From NCBI GenBank assembly GCA_938028745.1, contig CALIZL010000050.1, positions 1-64,000 of the forward strand: a DNA stretch of 64,000 nucleotides, in the 5' to 3' direction. Each line of letters opens with the position of its first letter. Within the stretch, counting starts at the first letter, position 1. Position numbers and translations under genes: made by a program. The stretch comes from an uncultured Prevotella sp. (GTDB lineage: Bacteria; Bacteroidota; Bacteroidia; Bacteroidales; Bacteroidaceae). Positions 8,142 to 16,322 of this stretch are shown here, piece by piece. The notes under the pieces are model-generated. The model made no database searches and was not told the DNA's origin. It worked only from the letters and a program-made list of their open reading frames with translations.

Positions 8142-8501
8142 TCATCCCTGATAACTCACCATCACCACGCCTGCCATGATAAGTCCTACGCCCAGCCAGC
8201 GAACCAACGGAACAGCCTCGTGAAAGATAAACACGGCAGCAAGCATGCCCATTACATAGCTAAGACTTATCAGCGGATAGGCCTGACTCAGCGGATAGTG
8301 CTTTAAGATGTAGAGCCATAACACCGTTGAAAGGGCGTAGCATATACCGCAAAGCGCGAACCAAACGCAGGTGAGGGCGCGAGCGAAGAACGACCACGAC
8401 CACGAAAATGCGCCAATTTGCTGCAAAGACAGCTTTAATGTTACCTGTACGGCAGCCAATAAGGCCGATTGCACGAGGGCTAATGCGAGTAATTTGAACA
8501 T
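8142..8501 (-). CDS. Small EamA/SMR-type four-helix membrane protein
   Basis: A 119-residue, strongly hydrophobic protein with four predicted membrane helices, the size of one small multidrug-resistance or ArnE/ArnF half-transporter. The motif YPLSQAYPLISLSYVMGMLAAVFIFHE near the third helix is typical of the EamA/DMT superfamily. It may move a lipid-linked or charged intermediate of the pigment across the inner membrane, but its substrate cannot be read from sequence. It starts 22 bases inside the end of the ketosynthase gene upstream, so the two are translationally coupled and clearly part of the same operon. Confidence 0.75.
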   Translation of the reverse strand: MFKLLALALVQSALLAAVQVTLKLSLQQIGAFSWSWSFFARALTCVWFALCGICYALSTVLWLYILKHYPLSQAYPLISLSYVMGMLAAVFIFHEAVPLVRWLGVGLIMAGVVMVSYQG

Positions 8502-10228
8502 AGTTGCCTAACGTCTTCAAGCGAATTGAGGGCGCATTCCGCCCCATCCGCCTCGTTTGTAAGTACCATCGAAAGGGCCGTTTGCCCTTCTTCATCGTGC
8601 CATCCCACCAAAGCCGTGTCCAAATCGCCCAAGGCTATTTGTAGCCAAGCATCGGTTAGTGCGCTTTCCAACGAGCGTTGCCCGTGCGCATAGGTGCTAT
8701 TATAGCCATGACAAAGGGTGTGAATGGCAATAAGACTGCTGGTGGTGTTGTGCGTTGAGTGGATGAAATTGGTGGGTTTCAAACTCCCCTCGCCATCGTT
8801 AGCCAGTTCGCGAAGAAACTTCTCGGTCTCTTCTACGCAGCCAAGAGCCGTGCCCGTAACGATGGCTTGCGGCTGTTCGATGCCTGAACGCTTTAAGGTA
8901 ACAAGCGAAGTGAGCAGCGCGCGCCGCAGAACACCGCTCAAACGGCGTGCCACTAACGGCGGGATGCGTGGCAGTTCGGTTTCAGGAATGTCGGCAAACT
9001 TCACCACCGTTTTCACATATACGGGGCGTAGTGGCGGCGTATGCGATGGCGTGTTACTTGTAGGCGGTGCCGAAAACACGAGCGAAGTGTCGTTTCCACC
9101 AAAGCCAAATGAGTTGCAAAGCACATGCCGCAGGTGCTGTTGGCGCAGCGTTTGCCCCACGGGAACGATGCCATTGGCCATAGCATGCTGCCAATTGAGG
9201 TTGCTAGGGATAAAGCCTTGGCGCATGGCCAATAGGCAAATAACGGCCTCGATGCTGCCAGATGCACTGGTGGTATGGCCTGTTCGCGACTTAGTAGACG
9301 ACACGGGAGGTACCTTTTCGCCGAAAACGCTGTGCAAAGCCGCGCTTTCGCTGGCATCATTGTTGGGGGTTCCTGTGCCGTGAGCGTTCACGTAGTCGAT
9401 GTCGGCAGGCTGTAAAGCGGCTCTTTTCAAGGCTTGTCGCATGGAAAGTACGGCTCCTATGCCATCGTCTGACGAGGCTGTTTGGTGGAAAGCATCGCAA
9501 GCGTTGCCCCATCCGCTAAGCTCTGCCAAGACCTCTACGCCGCGTTGGGCGGCATGTTCGGCCGTTTCGAGCACCACGAATGCTGCTCCTTCGCCCAGAT
9601 TTAGTCCTGCGCGGGTGTCGTCGAAGGGGCGACAAGGCTCGCCGTCGAGTATCATCAGCGACCTAAATCCATTGAAATGAAAGCGCGAAAGGCATTCTGT
9701 TCCGCCCACAACTACTTGCTTGAAACGCCCCGAACGCAAGAGGTTTGCCCCTAGGATAAAGGCGTTTGCGGCCGACGAACAGGCCGTGCTGCATGTTGTT
9801 ACGTAACCGAACGGGCCTACATTCTGCACCATCTCTTGGGTAGAGCGGCCGCAATCGCCCAGCGCATTGTTGCTTTGGGCCGCGTTGAAGTGGCGTTCAA
9901 CGCAGTCCATATCGGCGACTGTGGTGCCCGAAACCAGGGCAACATCCGCCAATTGCTCGCTGTTGATGCCTGCCATTGTCAACGCCTCGCGCAAAGCTAG
10001 CGTTCCAAGGAGCATCGTTCGCGAGGTGTTTGCCGTGCAAGGTACGCCCAACCGCTGGGCCAACTGCTCGTTAGAGAGCTTTACTTCGCCCACGGGCATC
10101 TGCCGATGCTGGGTTTCTAGAAAGCGAACAGGTGCAATGCCGCTGGTGTCGGCCAACAAAGCATGCGCCACTTCGGGCGTGTTTGTGCCGATAGCCGATA
10201 CAATTCCCGTTCCTGTAACAACAATCAT
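8480..10228 (-). CDS. Ketosynthase fused to a chain-length-factor-like domain
   Basis: A 582-residue protein. Residues 1-395 form a complete ketosynthase with Cys150 (STACSS), His283 (NAHGTGT) and His318 (SRTGHTT), so it should catalyse decarboxylative condensation. From about residue 410 a second domain follows with VARRLSGVLRRALLTSL, VTGTALGCVEETEKFL and NFIHSTHNTTSSLIA. This matches the ApeC-type ketoacyl-synthase-like family (PF13723), which lacks the catalytic residues and sets chain length. In proteobacteria ApeO (KS) and ApeC (CLF) are separate subunits of a heterodimer; here both lie on one chain. Its start overlaps the acyl carrier protein stop by 4 bases (ATGA). Confidence 0.88.
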   Translation of the reverse strand: MIVVTGTGIVSAIGTNTPEVAHALLADTSGIAPVRFLETQHRQMPVGEVKLSNEQLAQRLGVPCTANTSRTMLLGTLALREALTMAGINSEQLADVALVSGTTVADMDCVERHFNAAQSNNALGDCGRSTQEMVQNVGPFGYVTTCSTACSSAANAFILGANLLRSGRFKQVVVGGTECLSRFHFNGFRSLMILDGEPCRPFDDTRAGLNLGEGAAFVVLETAEHAAQRGVEVLAELSGWGNACDAFHQTASSDDGIGAVLSMRQALKRAALQPADIDYVNAHGTGTPNNDASESAALHSVFGEKVPPVSSTKSRTGHTTSASGSIEAVICLLAMRQGFIPSNLNWQHAMANGIVPVGQTLRQQHLRHVLCNSFGFGGNDTSLVFSAPPTSNTPSHTPPLRPVYVKTVVKFADIPETELPRIPPLVARRLSGVLRRALLTSLVTLKRSGIEQPQAIVTGTALGCVEETEKFLRELANDGEGSLKPTNFIHSTHNTTSSLIAIHTLCHGYNSTYAHGQRSLESALTDAWLQIALGDLDTALVGWHDEEGQTALSMVLTNEADGAECALNSLEDVRQLCSNYSH

Positions 10229-10482
10229 TTCGTGCGATTCTTTTCTATATACTCGGCCATCGTGTTCACCGAGGCCAAGATTTCTTTACCTTCAGCAGGG
10301 TTGTTCAGGCGAATGCCGTATTGTTTCTCCATCAATACGATGAGTTCTAGCGCGTCGATAGAATCTAATCCCAGTCCGTCGCCGAACAAGGGAGCGGCAT
10401 CGTCGATGTCTTCGGGGCGCATGTCTTCTAGCGACAAGGCCTCGATTATTTGCTTTTTCAAGGTTTCTTTCAGTTCTTCCAT
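10225..10482 (-). CDS. Acyl carrier protein
   Basis: An acidic 85-residue four-helix carrier protein. The phosphopantetheine attachment serine is in GLGLDSIDALEL near residue 41, matching the DSL-type motif. It carries the growing polyene as a thioester between ketosynthase, reductase and dehydratase. It is one of two carrier proteins in the cluster, as in aryl-polyene loci with ApeE and ApeF. It sits between two ketosynthase genes, coupled to the downstream one by a 4-base overlap and 94 bases after the upstream one. Confidence 0.92.
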   Translation of the reverse strand: MEELKETLKKQIIEALSLEDMRPEDIDDAAPLFGDGLGLDSIDALELIVLMEKQYGIRLNNPAEGKEILASVNTMAEYIEKNRTK

Positions 10483-10576
10483 TTTGTATTGTTGTTATGT
10501 TTGGGCGCAAGTGCAGTGCTATGCGCCGCTTGGTTTATGCTTACTTGTTTGCCTTTGCAGGGCGTGGGCGTGGTTT

Positions 10577-12337
10577 TTATGCGCCACGCTCCACATGATA
10601 TAATGTTATTTGCGCTTCAAAGTGGGTATCGTCTTCGTATTCCAGCCATCCGCCTACCACCTGTTTGGCCTCCCCGTCCATTGCGGCCGACTGCAACAAG
10701 GTGCCAATTTGCGCCTCGTGGGGTTGCGATGCGATGAAGAATGCCGTTTCGCCGTGCACGTTATGGCGTATGGCCAGTTCGCCAGTGGCGATGTTTGGCA
10801 GGGTGTAAACAAAGTGAGCAGGCGAGGGGAAGAAGTTGTCGGCCTGCTGAATGGTGCCTTGATACTTGATGTCGCTGGCCAACGAGCCGCTGTTTCCTAC
10901 GAAAACGATGGCTGCACTATCATCTAACGCCATGCTTGGCAGCCCCTCTGTGCCCTTGGTGAGCAGTTCGCCTGCCACGAAAGCCAGCCTGCTAAGGCCG
11001 TCCATCTTATAAAACTTGGGGTAATCGTTGGCCCATTGCTTGTAGATGGCTGTGAGTAGCGCGCCGTTTGGGTTGTCGATGGCCAGTGTTTGGCCGTCTA
11101 TCTGCACTTCTTGTGGCGTAATTTGCACGCGGCGGAGCGGTGTAAGCGTGGGCAGTGCCTTGCTTTGGCCCTGCGTTTCGTTGCCGTTGGCCGTGTTTTC
11201 GCCCCATTGCCACCTCATGGCAACGTTGCATCCGCCAAAGCCCGACAGCATTTTAACGAACGAACGTTTACTTGTGGGCTGCGCTTGTGCACTGATAAGC
11301 AGGGGTTTGCTTACGCCAAACTCGCTAAAACCGATGGTGGGCAGCACCGTTCCGTCTTCGATAGACATCATCGAAAGGATGGTTTCTAGTACGCCAGCAG
11401 CACCCATCGTGTGTCCGTAAATGCCTTTAAGGGCGTTAACGGGTACAGCCGCGAGCCCTGCCCGATGCAAAGCCTTGGCCTCCATCTCGTCGTTATAGGG
11501 CGTGGCAGTGCCGTGTGCGCTGACGAAAGCGATGTTCTCGGCATCGTTTACGCCCGTTGCCACCAACGCCCGATAGCATCCTTCGCCCTTTTTCGAGGGA
11601 CTTGAAATGTGGTAAGCATCGTTTCTGACGGCTCCGCCCACGATGTGCCATGCGCGTTGGGTTGTTGGTTCTGTGGTCGATAGTATCATCGTTGCCGCTG
11701 CTTCGCCGAGGTTTAGTCCGTCGCGATATAGGTCGAATGGCTTGCAAGGCGCTTGCGAGAAGGCCTTGAACGACTGAAAGCCCGACACGATGAAGGGCGA
11801 TTGCACATCGCAACCGCACACAACGACCTGCCGATACTGCCCCATTTCCAACAGACGATGGGCAAAGAGTAGGGCGTGAGCACCCGAAATGCAGGCGTTG
11901 CACACCACATGGGGCGTGTTGGCACTGCCTAACGCGTGGGCAATGGCCGCTGCCGAGGGGGCTATGAGCGTGCGTTGGCGTGGTATGTGGGGCTGATTGG
12001 TGGGCGAAAGCAACTCTACATTGCCTTTCGTTGTTGCGAGAACGATGCCCACATCGCTGCTGCTGAGGTTGATTTGGGCTTGTTCGGCGGCCTGTTTTAC
12101 AGACAATACGACGAGCTTCTCAAAGCGCGAGAGGGCCAAACCCACATCACCCACGTGGCTGTTGAAACGTTCCTCCACGGTGTTGTCGTCGAAGAGAGAC
12201 GCCACAAAGCTTTGCGGCAGTGCCCATTTGCCCTTGTGGGTGGCTAGTTTTGTGCGCCCTTGCAGCACGGCGGCGAAGTTTTCTTCGCTCGTCCAGCCCA
12301 AGGGCGACGATATGTTGTGTGCAATGCAATGCGTCAT
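10577..12337 (-). CDS. Ketosynthase with C-terminal KS-like extension
   Basis: A 586-residue protein. The first 390 residues form a ketosynthase with the full Cys149 (NACISG), His275 (SAHGTAT), His309 (IYGHTMG) triad. The remaining 190 residues carry YPKFYKMDGLSRLAF, AAIVFVGNSGSLASD and FVYTLPNIATGELAIRH. The last looks like the degenerate second half of another ketosynthase, so this domain may be a scaffold or dimer surface. I cannot assign it to a named family. In the cluster it is the second of three ketosynthases. The 199-base gap upstream contains only T/C-rich short-word repeats. Confidence 0.82.
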   Translation of the reverse strand: MTHCIAHNISSPLGWTSEENFAAVLQGRTKLATHKGKWALPQSFVASLFDDNTVEERFNSHVGDVGLALSRFEKLVVLSVKQAAEQAQINLSSSDVGIVLATTKGNVELLSPTNQPHIPRQRTLIAPSAAAIAHALGSANTPHVVCNACISGAHALLFAHRLLEMGQYRQVVVCGCDVQSPFIVSGFQSFKAFSQAPCKPFDLYRDGLNLGEAAATMILSTTEPTTQRAWHIVGGAVRNDAYHISSPSKKGEGCYRALVATGVNDAENIAFVSAHGTATPYNDEMEAKALHRAGLAAVPVNALKGIYGHTMGAAGVLETILSMMSIEDGTVLPTIGFSEFGVSKPLLISAQAQPTSKRSFVKMLSGFGGCNVAMRWQWGENTANGNETQGQSKALPTLTPLRRVQITPQEVQIDGQTLAIDNPNGALLTAIYKQWANDYPKFYKMDGLSRLAFVAGELLTKGTEGLPSMALDDSAAIVFVGNSGSLASDIKYQGTIQQADNFFPSPAHFVYTLPNIATGELAIRHNVHGETAFFIASQPHEAQIGTLLQSAAMDGEAKQVVGGWLEYEDDTHFEAQITLYHVERGA

Positions 12338-12536
12338 CTTTGCTTATATATATAAGGTGTGAGGTGGTTTATTCCACTACTTACTCCTTATTGTTTCTTC
12401 CTTTTTACTTGCTCCTTACAACTTCCAACTTACTACCTACTACTTACTCCTTACTACTTTTACTACCTACTCCTTACCACTTTTCTCCTTACTTCTTACT
12501 ACTTTTACTACTTACTCCTTACTACTAACTACCCCC
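12338..12536. repeat. T/C-rich short-word repeats
   Basis: The gap between the thioesterase and the second ketosynthase is almost entirely words such as TTACTCCTTACTACTTTTAC on the plus strand. A TATATATATAAGGTG stretch lies next to the ketosynthase start. No promoter or terminator is recognisable. Confidence 0.65.
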
Positions 12537-12953
12537 TTACAACACTTTCCACCGCTCTTGCCACTCTTGATAGAAGGGCGGACGGTACCATTCCAGCTGA
12601 TATTGCTTGTTCATGAAGGCCTGCACGCTATGACCTGTGGCCATCAGCGCGTTGTCTTCGCTGCGCCTTATCTCGTAATCGAACACGATTTTAGCCGCTT
12701 CGGTGGGCACATAGAATATGTCGATGCGGCATTTCATGCCGTAAACGATGGGCTGCCGATACTTAAACGTCAGCTCAACTAGCGGTGCGTAGTAGCCATT
12801 GTCGGCGATAGTGAGGTATTCCAGGCCGTATTTGGCACCGAAAGCCTCGCGTGCATCCTCGAAGTAAAGGGCGTACGAACCATGCCACACCACGTTCATC
12901 GAGTCTACTTCGCTAAACCTTATCTCTATTTCTTTGGATGCTTGAAGGGACAT
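12537..12953 (-). CDS. 4-hydroxybenzoyl-CoA/YbgC-type thioesterase
   Basis: A 138-residue single hotdog protein with the signature FSEVDSMNVVWHGSYALYFEDAREAF near residues 13-38. The Asp in EVDSMNVVWHG is the catalytic residue of the 4-hydroxybenzoyl-CoA thioesterase/YbgC family. It probably releases or edits acyl chains on the carrier proteins of the pigment pathway. A thioesterase at this place is usual in aryl-polyene loci. Length is normal. It is flanked on both sides by gaps of nearly 200 bases made of short-word repeats, which is unlike the tight packing elsewhere in the cluster. Confidence 0.88.
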   Translation of the reverse strand: MSLQASKEIEIRFSEVDSMNVVWHGSYALYFEDAREAFGAKYGLEYLTIADNGYYAPLVELTFKYRQPIVYGMKCRIDIFYVPTEAAKIVFDYEIRRSEDNALMATGHSVQAFMNKQYQLEWYRPPFYQEWQERWKVL

Positions 12954-13137
12954 TTGTTTCTTTTTTAGGAGTAAGTTGAGGAGTATGTTGAGGAGTTAAG
13001 GAGTTAAGGAGTTAAGGAGTTAAGCCAATGGCTTTGTTGCTTTCTCGATGCACTTCCTACCTTAAACGAGTAAAAGGAGAATGTTTCAAAAGCATTTGGC
13101 TTAACTCCTTAACTCCATAACTCCTTAACTCCTCTAC
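12954..13137. repeat. GGAGTTAA word repeats between dehydratase and thioesterase
   Basis: Runs of AGGAGTTAAGGAGTTAAGG appear on one side and the reverse complement TTAACTCCTTAACTCC on the other, around a short unique core with AAGCATTTGGC. The two arms could fold into a long imperfect stem. The same arrangement appears at 18206-18517. Confidence 0.65.
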
Positions 13138-13581
13138 TCACTCCTCAATCAACGCAATCTTTATCTCCGTAGTAGCCACCGTTTCGCCTTCGCATTCCAC
13201 CTTTGCAGAGGCCAAAGTCATGCCCATCACGTTTTCTTCCACGTGAATAGTTGTGACGAGTTGTTGGCCAACGCGAGGCAGATGTGCCACACGGAAGTTG
13301 CGAATGGCACCGATGAAACCCAACTGAACAGGCCGATTGAGCACATACTTATTGTAAAAGCCCAGTCGCGCGGCACAAGTTTGGGCCACGTTCTCCACCA
13401 ATCCAGCGGCGCAGAGTTGCCCGTTGTCGGTAAACACGCCGTCTTCTGGCACGCAATAGCCACAAACGGTGGTGTCGTTGTCAAAGCTCAGCAAGCTGTC
13501 TACCATTACAAATGGCGGTTGCTGGGGCAAAAGCTCGCTTATGTCGACGGTTCTGACGAGGCGCTTGTGGTTGTTGTCCAT
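13138..13581 (-). CDS. ApeP-like hotdog protein without the FabA/FabZ histidine
   Basis: A 147-residue hotdog protein of the ApeP/FabA-like group. The FabA/FabZ lead-in motif (HRxPFLLVD) appears here as LPQQPPFVMVDSLL near residues 18-31, with Gln where the catalytic His should be. The central helix GLVENVAQTCAARLG keeps the catalytic-type Glu. It may therefore form a heterodimer with the ApeI-like protein at 6525, each contributing part of an active site. That pairing is inference from the proteobacterial ApeI:ApeP complex. The gene begins 43 bases inside the upstream acyltransferase gene, and no later ATG before the motif is suitable, so the overlap seems real. Confidence 0.78.
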   Translation of the reverse strand: MDNNHKRLVRTVDISELLPQQPPFVMVDSLLSFDNDTTVCGYCVPEDGVFTDNGQLCAAGLVENVAQTCAARLGFYNKYVLNRPVQLGFIGAIRNFRVAHLPRVGQQLVTTIHVEENVMGMTLASAKVECEGETVATTEIKIALIEE

Positions 13582-14441
13582 ATATTAAAGAAGTTAAACC
13601 ATTGTTCGGGATACAGCCTCACCACACGTTCCAATTCGTTGACGTAGGCTTGTGCCAATTGTTGTATGCGTTCTTTGCGTGGCAGACTGGTAGGAGGTAG
13701 CGGCAGTCGAGTAAGTATGGCGCGATAGCTTTTGATGCCCGTCTTAACCACCAATACAACCAAAGTAGGCACATCGCGCTGCACGATGGTGGCAAACGGA
13801 CCTAGTGGAAAAAGCGCATCGCCACCGAAGAAACGGCAAACAACCGACCGCTCCGAACCAAATCGCCTGTCGGCTGTAAGGCTTAATATCTGTCCTGTGG
13901 TAAGCACTTCGTTGATGGCAAAGAGATGATTCATCCCATTGTCAACCGGTATCATGCGGATATTGGTTCGGCCGAACTGCTTTTTGCGGTTCTCCATCAC
14001 CGTTTCCGTCTCTTGCGCAAACACCAACATGTGCATACTTTTGCGCTTAGCCGTGAGCATATAGCCGCCCATCTCGTAGTTTCCCACGTGTGCGCTCAGC
14101 ATCACAAAGGCATCGTCGCCTGCTTCCAGTTCGTTATACAACTCGATATTGTCGGTTGTAAGGGCGAATGTCTTGCCTGCATATCGTGCAAAGCGGTCTA
14201 TCATCACCTGTCCAAAGCGCAAGTGGTTTTTATAACTCCACCAAAAAGATTTCAGCGCATTCCATCCAAACCTTTTGCGATAGAACCCATAACTGGGCTT
14301 AAAACCCTTACCGAAGAGCATATAGAACGGAACCACCACCGCCACACCCATATAATAGATGTGTAGGGAGAGGAAACGAAAGCAATTTATCAATTGCTGT
14401 TGCATCCAACGGTTACCGTCTGTTCTGCCTTGCCATTCCAT
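13539..14441 (-). CDS. LpxL/HtrB-type acyltransferase
   Basis: A 300-residue member of the lipid A acyltransferase family. An N-terminal membrane anchor (LHIYYMGVAVVVPFYMLF) precedes the catalytic HVGNYE motif (HX4E) near residue 118, with SLTADRRFG and FPLGPFATIVQR further on. In aryl-polyene and flexirubin clusters this enzyme probably moves the polyenoyl chain from its carrier protein onto a lipid or resorcinol-type acceptor at the inner membrane. The N-terminus MEWQGRTDGNRWMQ is typical of the cluster-associated subgroup, so I keep the first ATG. It lies 24 bases downstream of an acyl carrier protein gene and overlaps the next gene by 43. Confidence 0.85.
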   Translation of the reverse strand: MEWQGRTDGNRWMQQQLINCFRFLSLHIYYMGVAVVVPFYMLFGKGFKPSYGFYRKRFGWNALKSFWWSYKNHLRFGQVMIDRFARYAGKTFALTTDNIELYNELEAGDDAFVMLSAHVGNYEMGGYMLTAKRKSMHMLVFAQETETVMENRKKQFGRTNIRMIPVDNGMNHLFAINEVLTTGQILSLTADRRFGSERSVVCRFFGGDALFPLGPFATIVQRDVPTLVVLVVKTGIKSYRAILTRLPLPPTSLPRKERIQQLAQAYVNELERVVRLYPEQWFNFFNIWTTTTSASSEPST

Positions 14442-14465
14442 ATATCAGCCTTACGGAGATTGCGG

Positions 14466-14714
14466 TTAGGCGTTGTTCACTTTGCTTTCGATGTAGTCGC
14501 AGAATTGTCCGAGGGTGGTTATGCCAGCCATCTCTTCGGGTTTTATTTTAAATCCGAACTTCTTTTCCACGATAACCACAATGTCAACGAAGTCTAGGCT
14601 GTCGATTCCTAGGTCGTCTTTGAGCTTTCCTTCGGGAACAATCTTCTCTTCGTCAATCTCCAAATCCTCAATAAGAAATTCTCTTACTTTCTCTTCTATT
14701 TCTTGTCTAGACAT
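14466..14714 (-). CDS. Acyl carrier protein
   Basis: An 82-residue acidic carrier protein with the modification serine in LGIDSLDFVDIVV near residue 39. It is the second carrier of the cluster and differs clearly from the one at 10225, so the two probably serve different steps, for example starter loading and chain extension. It is 24 bases upstream of the LpxL-like acyltransferase, which may use it as the acyl donor. The region upstream contains a 22-bp tandem repeat (14815-14918) rather than tight operon spacing. Confidence 0.92.
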   Translation of the reverse strand: MSRQEIEEKVREFLIEDLEIDEEKIVPEGKLKDDLGIDSLDFVDIVVIVEKKFGFKIKPEEMAGITTLGQFCDYIESKVNNA

Positions 14715-14814
14715 ATTTATAATGTATGATTAATGTTCTTTTATATCTTGTTTTCAAAACCAACGGCCGCAGAAATGCCGTCTGTCAATAACGCTTTTGT
14801 CGCCGGCCCATCGG

Positions 14815-14918
14815 TACAAGCCTTTTTGTACTGCCACTACAAGCCCTTTGTAGCTGCACTACAAGTGGTTTGTAGTGGCACTACAAGCATTTTGTAGCCC
14901 GGCTACAAGGCTCTTGTA
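14815..14918. repeat. 22-bp palindromic tandem repeat, array 1
   Basis: TACAAG starts at 14815, 14838, 14860, 14882 and 14904, a spacing of 22-23 bases. Each unit is an inverted repeat: TACAAG, 3-4 bases, then CTTGTA or TTTGTA. A related array with the same unit and spacing lies at 40950-41067. There are no spacers of the CRISPR kind; the units abut. It lies in the operon gap between methyltransferase and carrier protein. Confidence 0.85.
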
Positions 14919-15026
14919 CCGGCACTTGCACTTTGTTTTGCCTCACCATTTAATGGGCATTCATTTCAAAAACAGCGTTTTTTGCTGTATGTAGTGCCTA
15001 CTCGCACGCCGCGTTAGCCCCCTGCC

Positions 15027-16121
15027 TTAGGGTAGCGAAACCTCCAAAATGCTGTGCCCGCGACCTATTCCGTCGTGCGTGGCCACCACTTTCAGGCCAG
15101 CTTGATCTATCAGTCGGGCCATGTCTTCGCTGTGATACATCTTCGAATTGCCGTTGGCCATAGCCGTAAAGTAAACACTGGTCATGGTTAGGCATAGGGC
15201 CGTGGTTTCGTATTGCTGTCTGTCCCAAAACGTTTCCATGATGAAAAGGCGCGTATTGGGATTCATCACGGCGGCCGCCTTTTGCAGGATGGCCACTATT
15301 TGTGGCTCCGAAAAGCAGTCGAGAAACTGACTCATCCATATCACATCCCACTCGCCCTTGGGCAGTTCGTTTGTCTTGTCCAGCAAATCAGTGGGATAAT
15401 TGGCAATGCGTTCGGCCCCTTCCTTGCCTTCGATGTTCTTTTTCATCATGCCAATCTGCCCAGGTAGGTCCACGATGGTTACGTTTACGTCGGCCGAATG
15501 AGCCACGCAGCGCAACGCAAACCGCCCCGTGTTGCCGCCAACGTCCATCAATTGGCGTGGGTTATGGGCAAAAACGATGTTCAAAGCTTGGCTAAACGAG
15601 TTGTCGCTATAAAAGTGGTCGAACCCAAACCAGCTGCTTTGCACCTCTTCGGGCAGTTTCGATAGCCCCTCGTAGATGGTAGGCCAGTTGCCAAGCGTTT
15701 TCAGTCCTTCGGGCTTTTCGTTCGTCAAGGCCTCTTCTAAGAAGAACATCCCGCGATAGTTCACATCGTGGTTGAAGTTCATGTTCACCCGTGTAGAGTC
15801 GTCGGTGAGCAAGAACCAGCCCGTTTTCGATAGCGAGAAACGGTCCGTTTCTTCGTCTACGAGCACGATTCCAGCCGAAAGCGATGCCTCGGTAAGTATC
15901 TTTACGGCATAGGTTGATAGTTTGGTGCGTTGCACCAGCTCGTCTTGCGTCAGCCCGTCGTGGCTGTCGCGCAGCAAGTCGAGTATGCCGAACTTCACCA
16001 TGAGGCGCGAAACCTGAAACACCATAGGCGCCCAAGCGATGAATTGGGCCATGCGTTGTGCCTCGCCGGCCGACATGCGCTCGTGGCAATACTTCTTAGA
16101 TAATGCGGGAAAGAGGTGCAT
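15027..16121 (-). CDS. SAM-dependent O-methyltransferase
   Basis: A 364-residue protein with the plant/bacterial O-methyltransferase layout (Methyltransf_2 type). A winged-helix dimerisation domain (residues about 30-105, FGILDLL, LSTYAVKILTEASLSAGIV) precedes a Rossmann SAM-binding domain with LMDVGGNTGRFALR near residue 192 and VTIVDLPGQI after it. It would methylate a hydroxyl of the aryl head or a related precursor of the pigment. Aryl-polyene and flexirubin products are often O-methylated. An alternative start at the Met of MSAGEAQRMAQF would shorten it by 15 residues. Confidence 0.87.
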   Translation of the reverse strand: MHLFPALSKKYCHERMSAGEAQRMAQFIAWAPMVFQVSRLMVKFGILDLLRDSHDGLTQDELVQRTKLSTYAVKILTEASLSAGIVLVDEETDRFSLSKTGWFLLTDDSTRVNMNFNHDVNYRGMFFLEEALTNEKPEGLKTLGNWPTIYEGLSKLPEEVQSSWFGFDHFYSDNSFSQALNIVFAHNPRQLMDVGGNTGRFALRCVAHSADVNVTIVDLPGQIGMMKKNIEGKEGAERIANYPTDLLDKTNELPKGEWDVIWMSQFLDCFSEPQIVAILQKAAAVMNPNTRLFIMETFWDRQQYETTALCLTMTSVYFTAMANGNSKMYHSEDMARLIDQAGLKVVATHDGIGRGHSILEVSLP

Positions 16122-16322
16122 ATAATGTACTAAGTATATGAGTTTACTAGTTTATGAGTTTCTGATTTGGGGCGTAAGCAGATGTGTAGGGCCAACGGTT
16201 TTGATGTTCTTTGGGCGAGGCGTTTGCAAGGAAACCTGCCTGTTGTTGGGCACAAGGCCGCTGGCCTGCAAACCTAAGCACACCAGAACTGAACGAAATG
16301 CCTGTCGGGGAACCCTACGAAC
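16122..16322. other. Intergenic gap in the pigment cluster
   Basis: No feature can be supported in these 200 bases. The stretch is of more mixed composition than the word-repeat gaps elsewhere in the cluster. Confidence 0.4.

Noticed and set aside
14815..14918. Possible second CRISPR array
   Set aside because: The 22-bp units abut with no unique spacers, so this is a tandem repeat and not a CRISPR.
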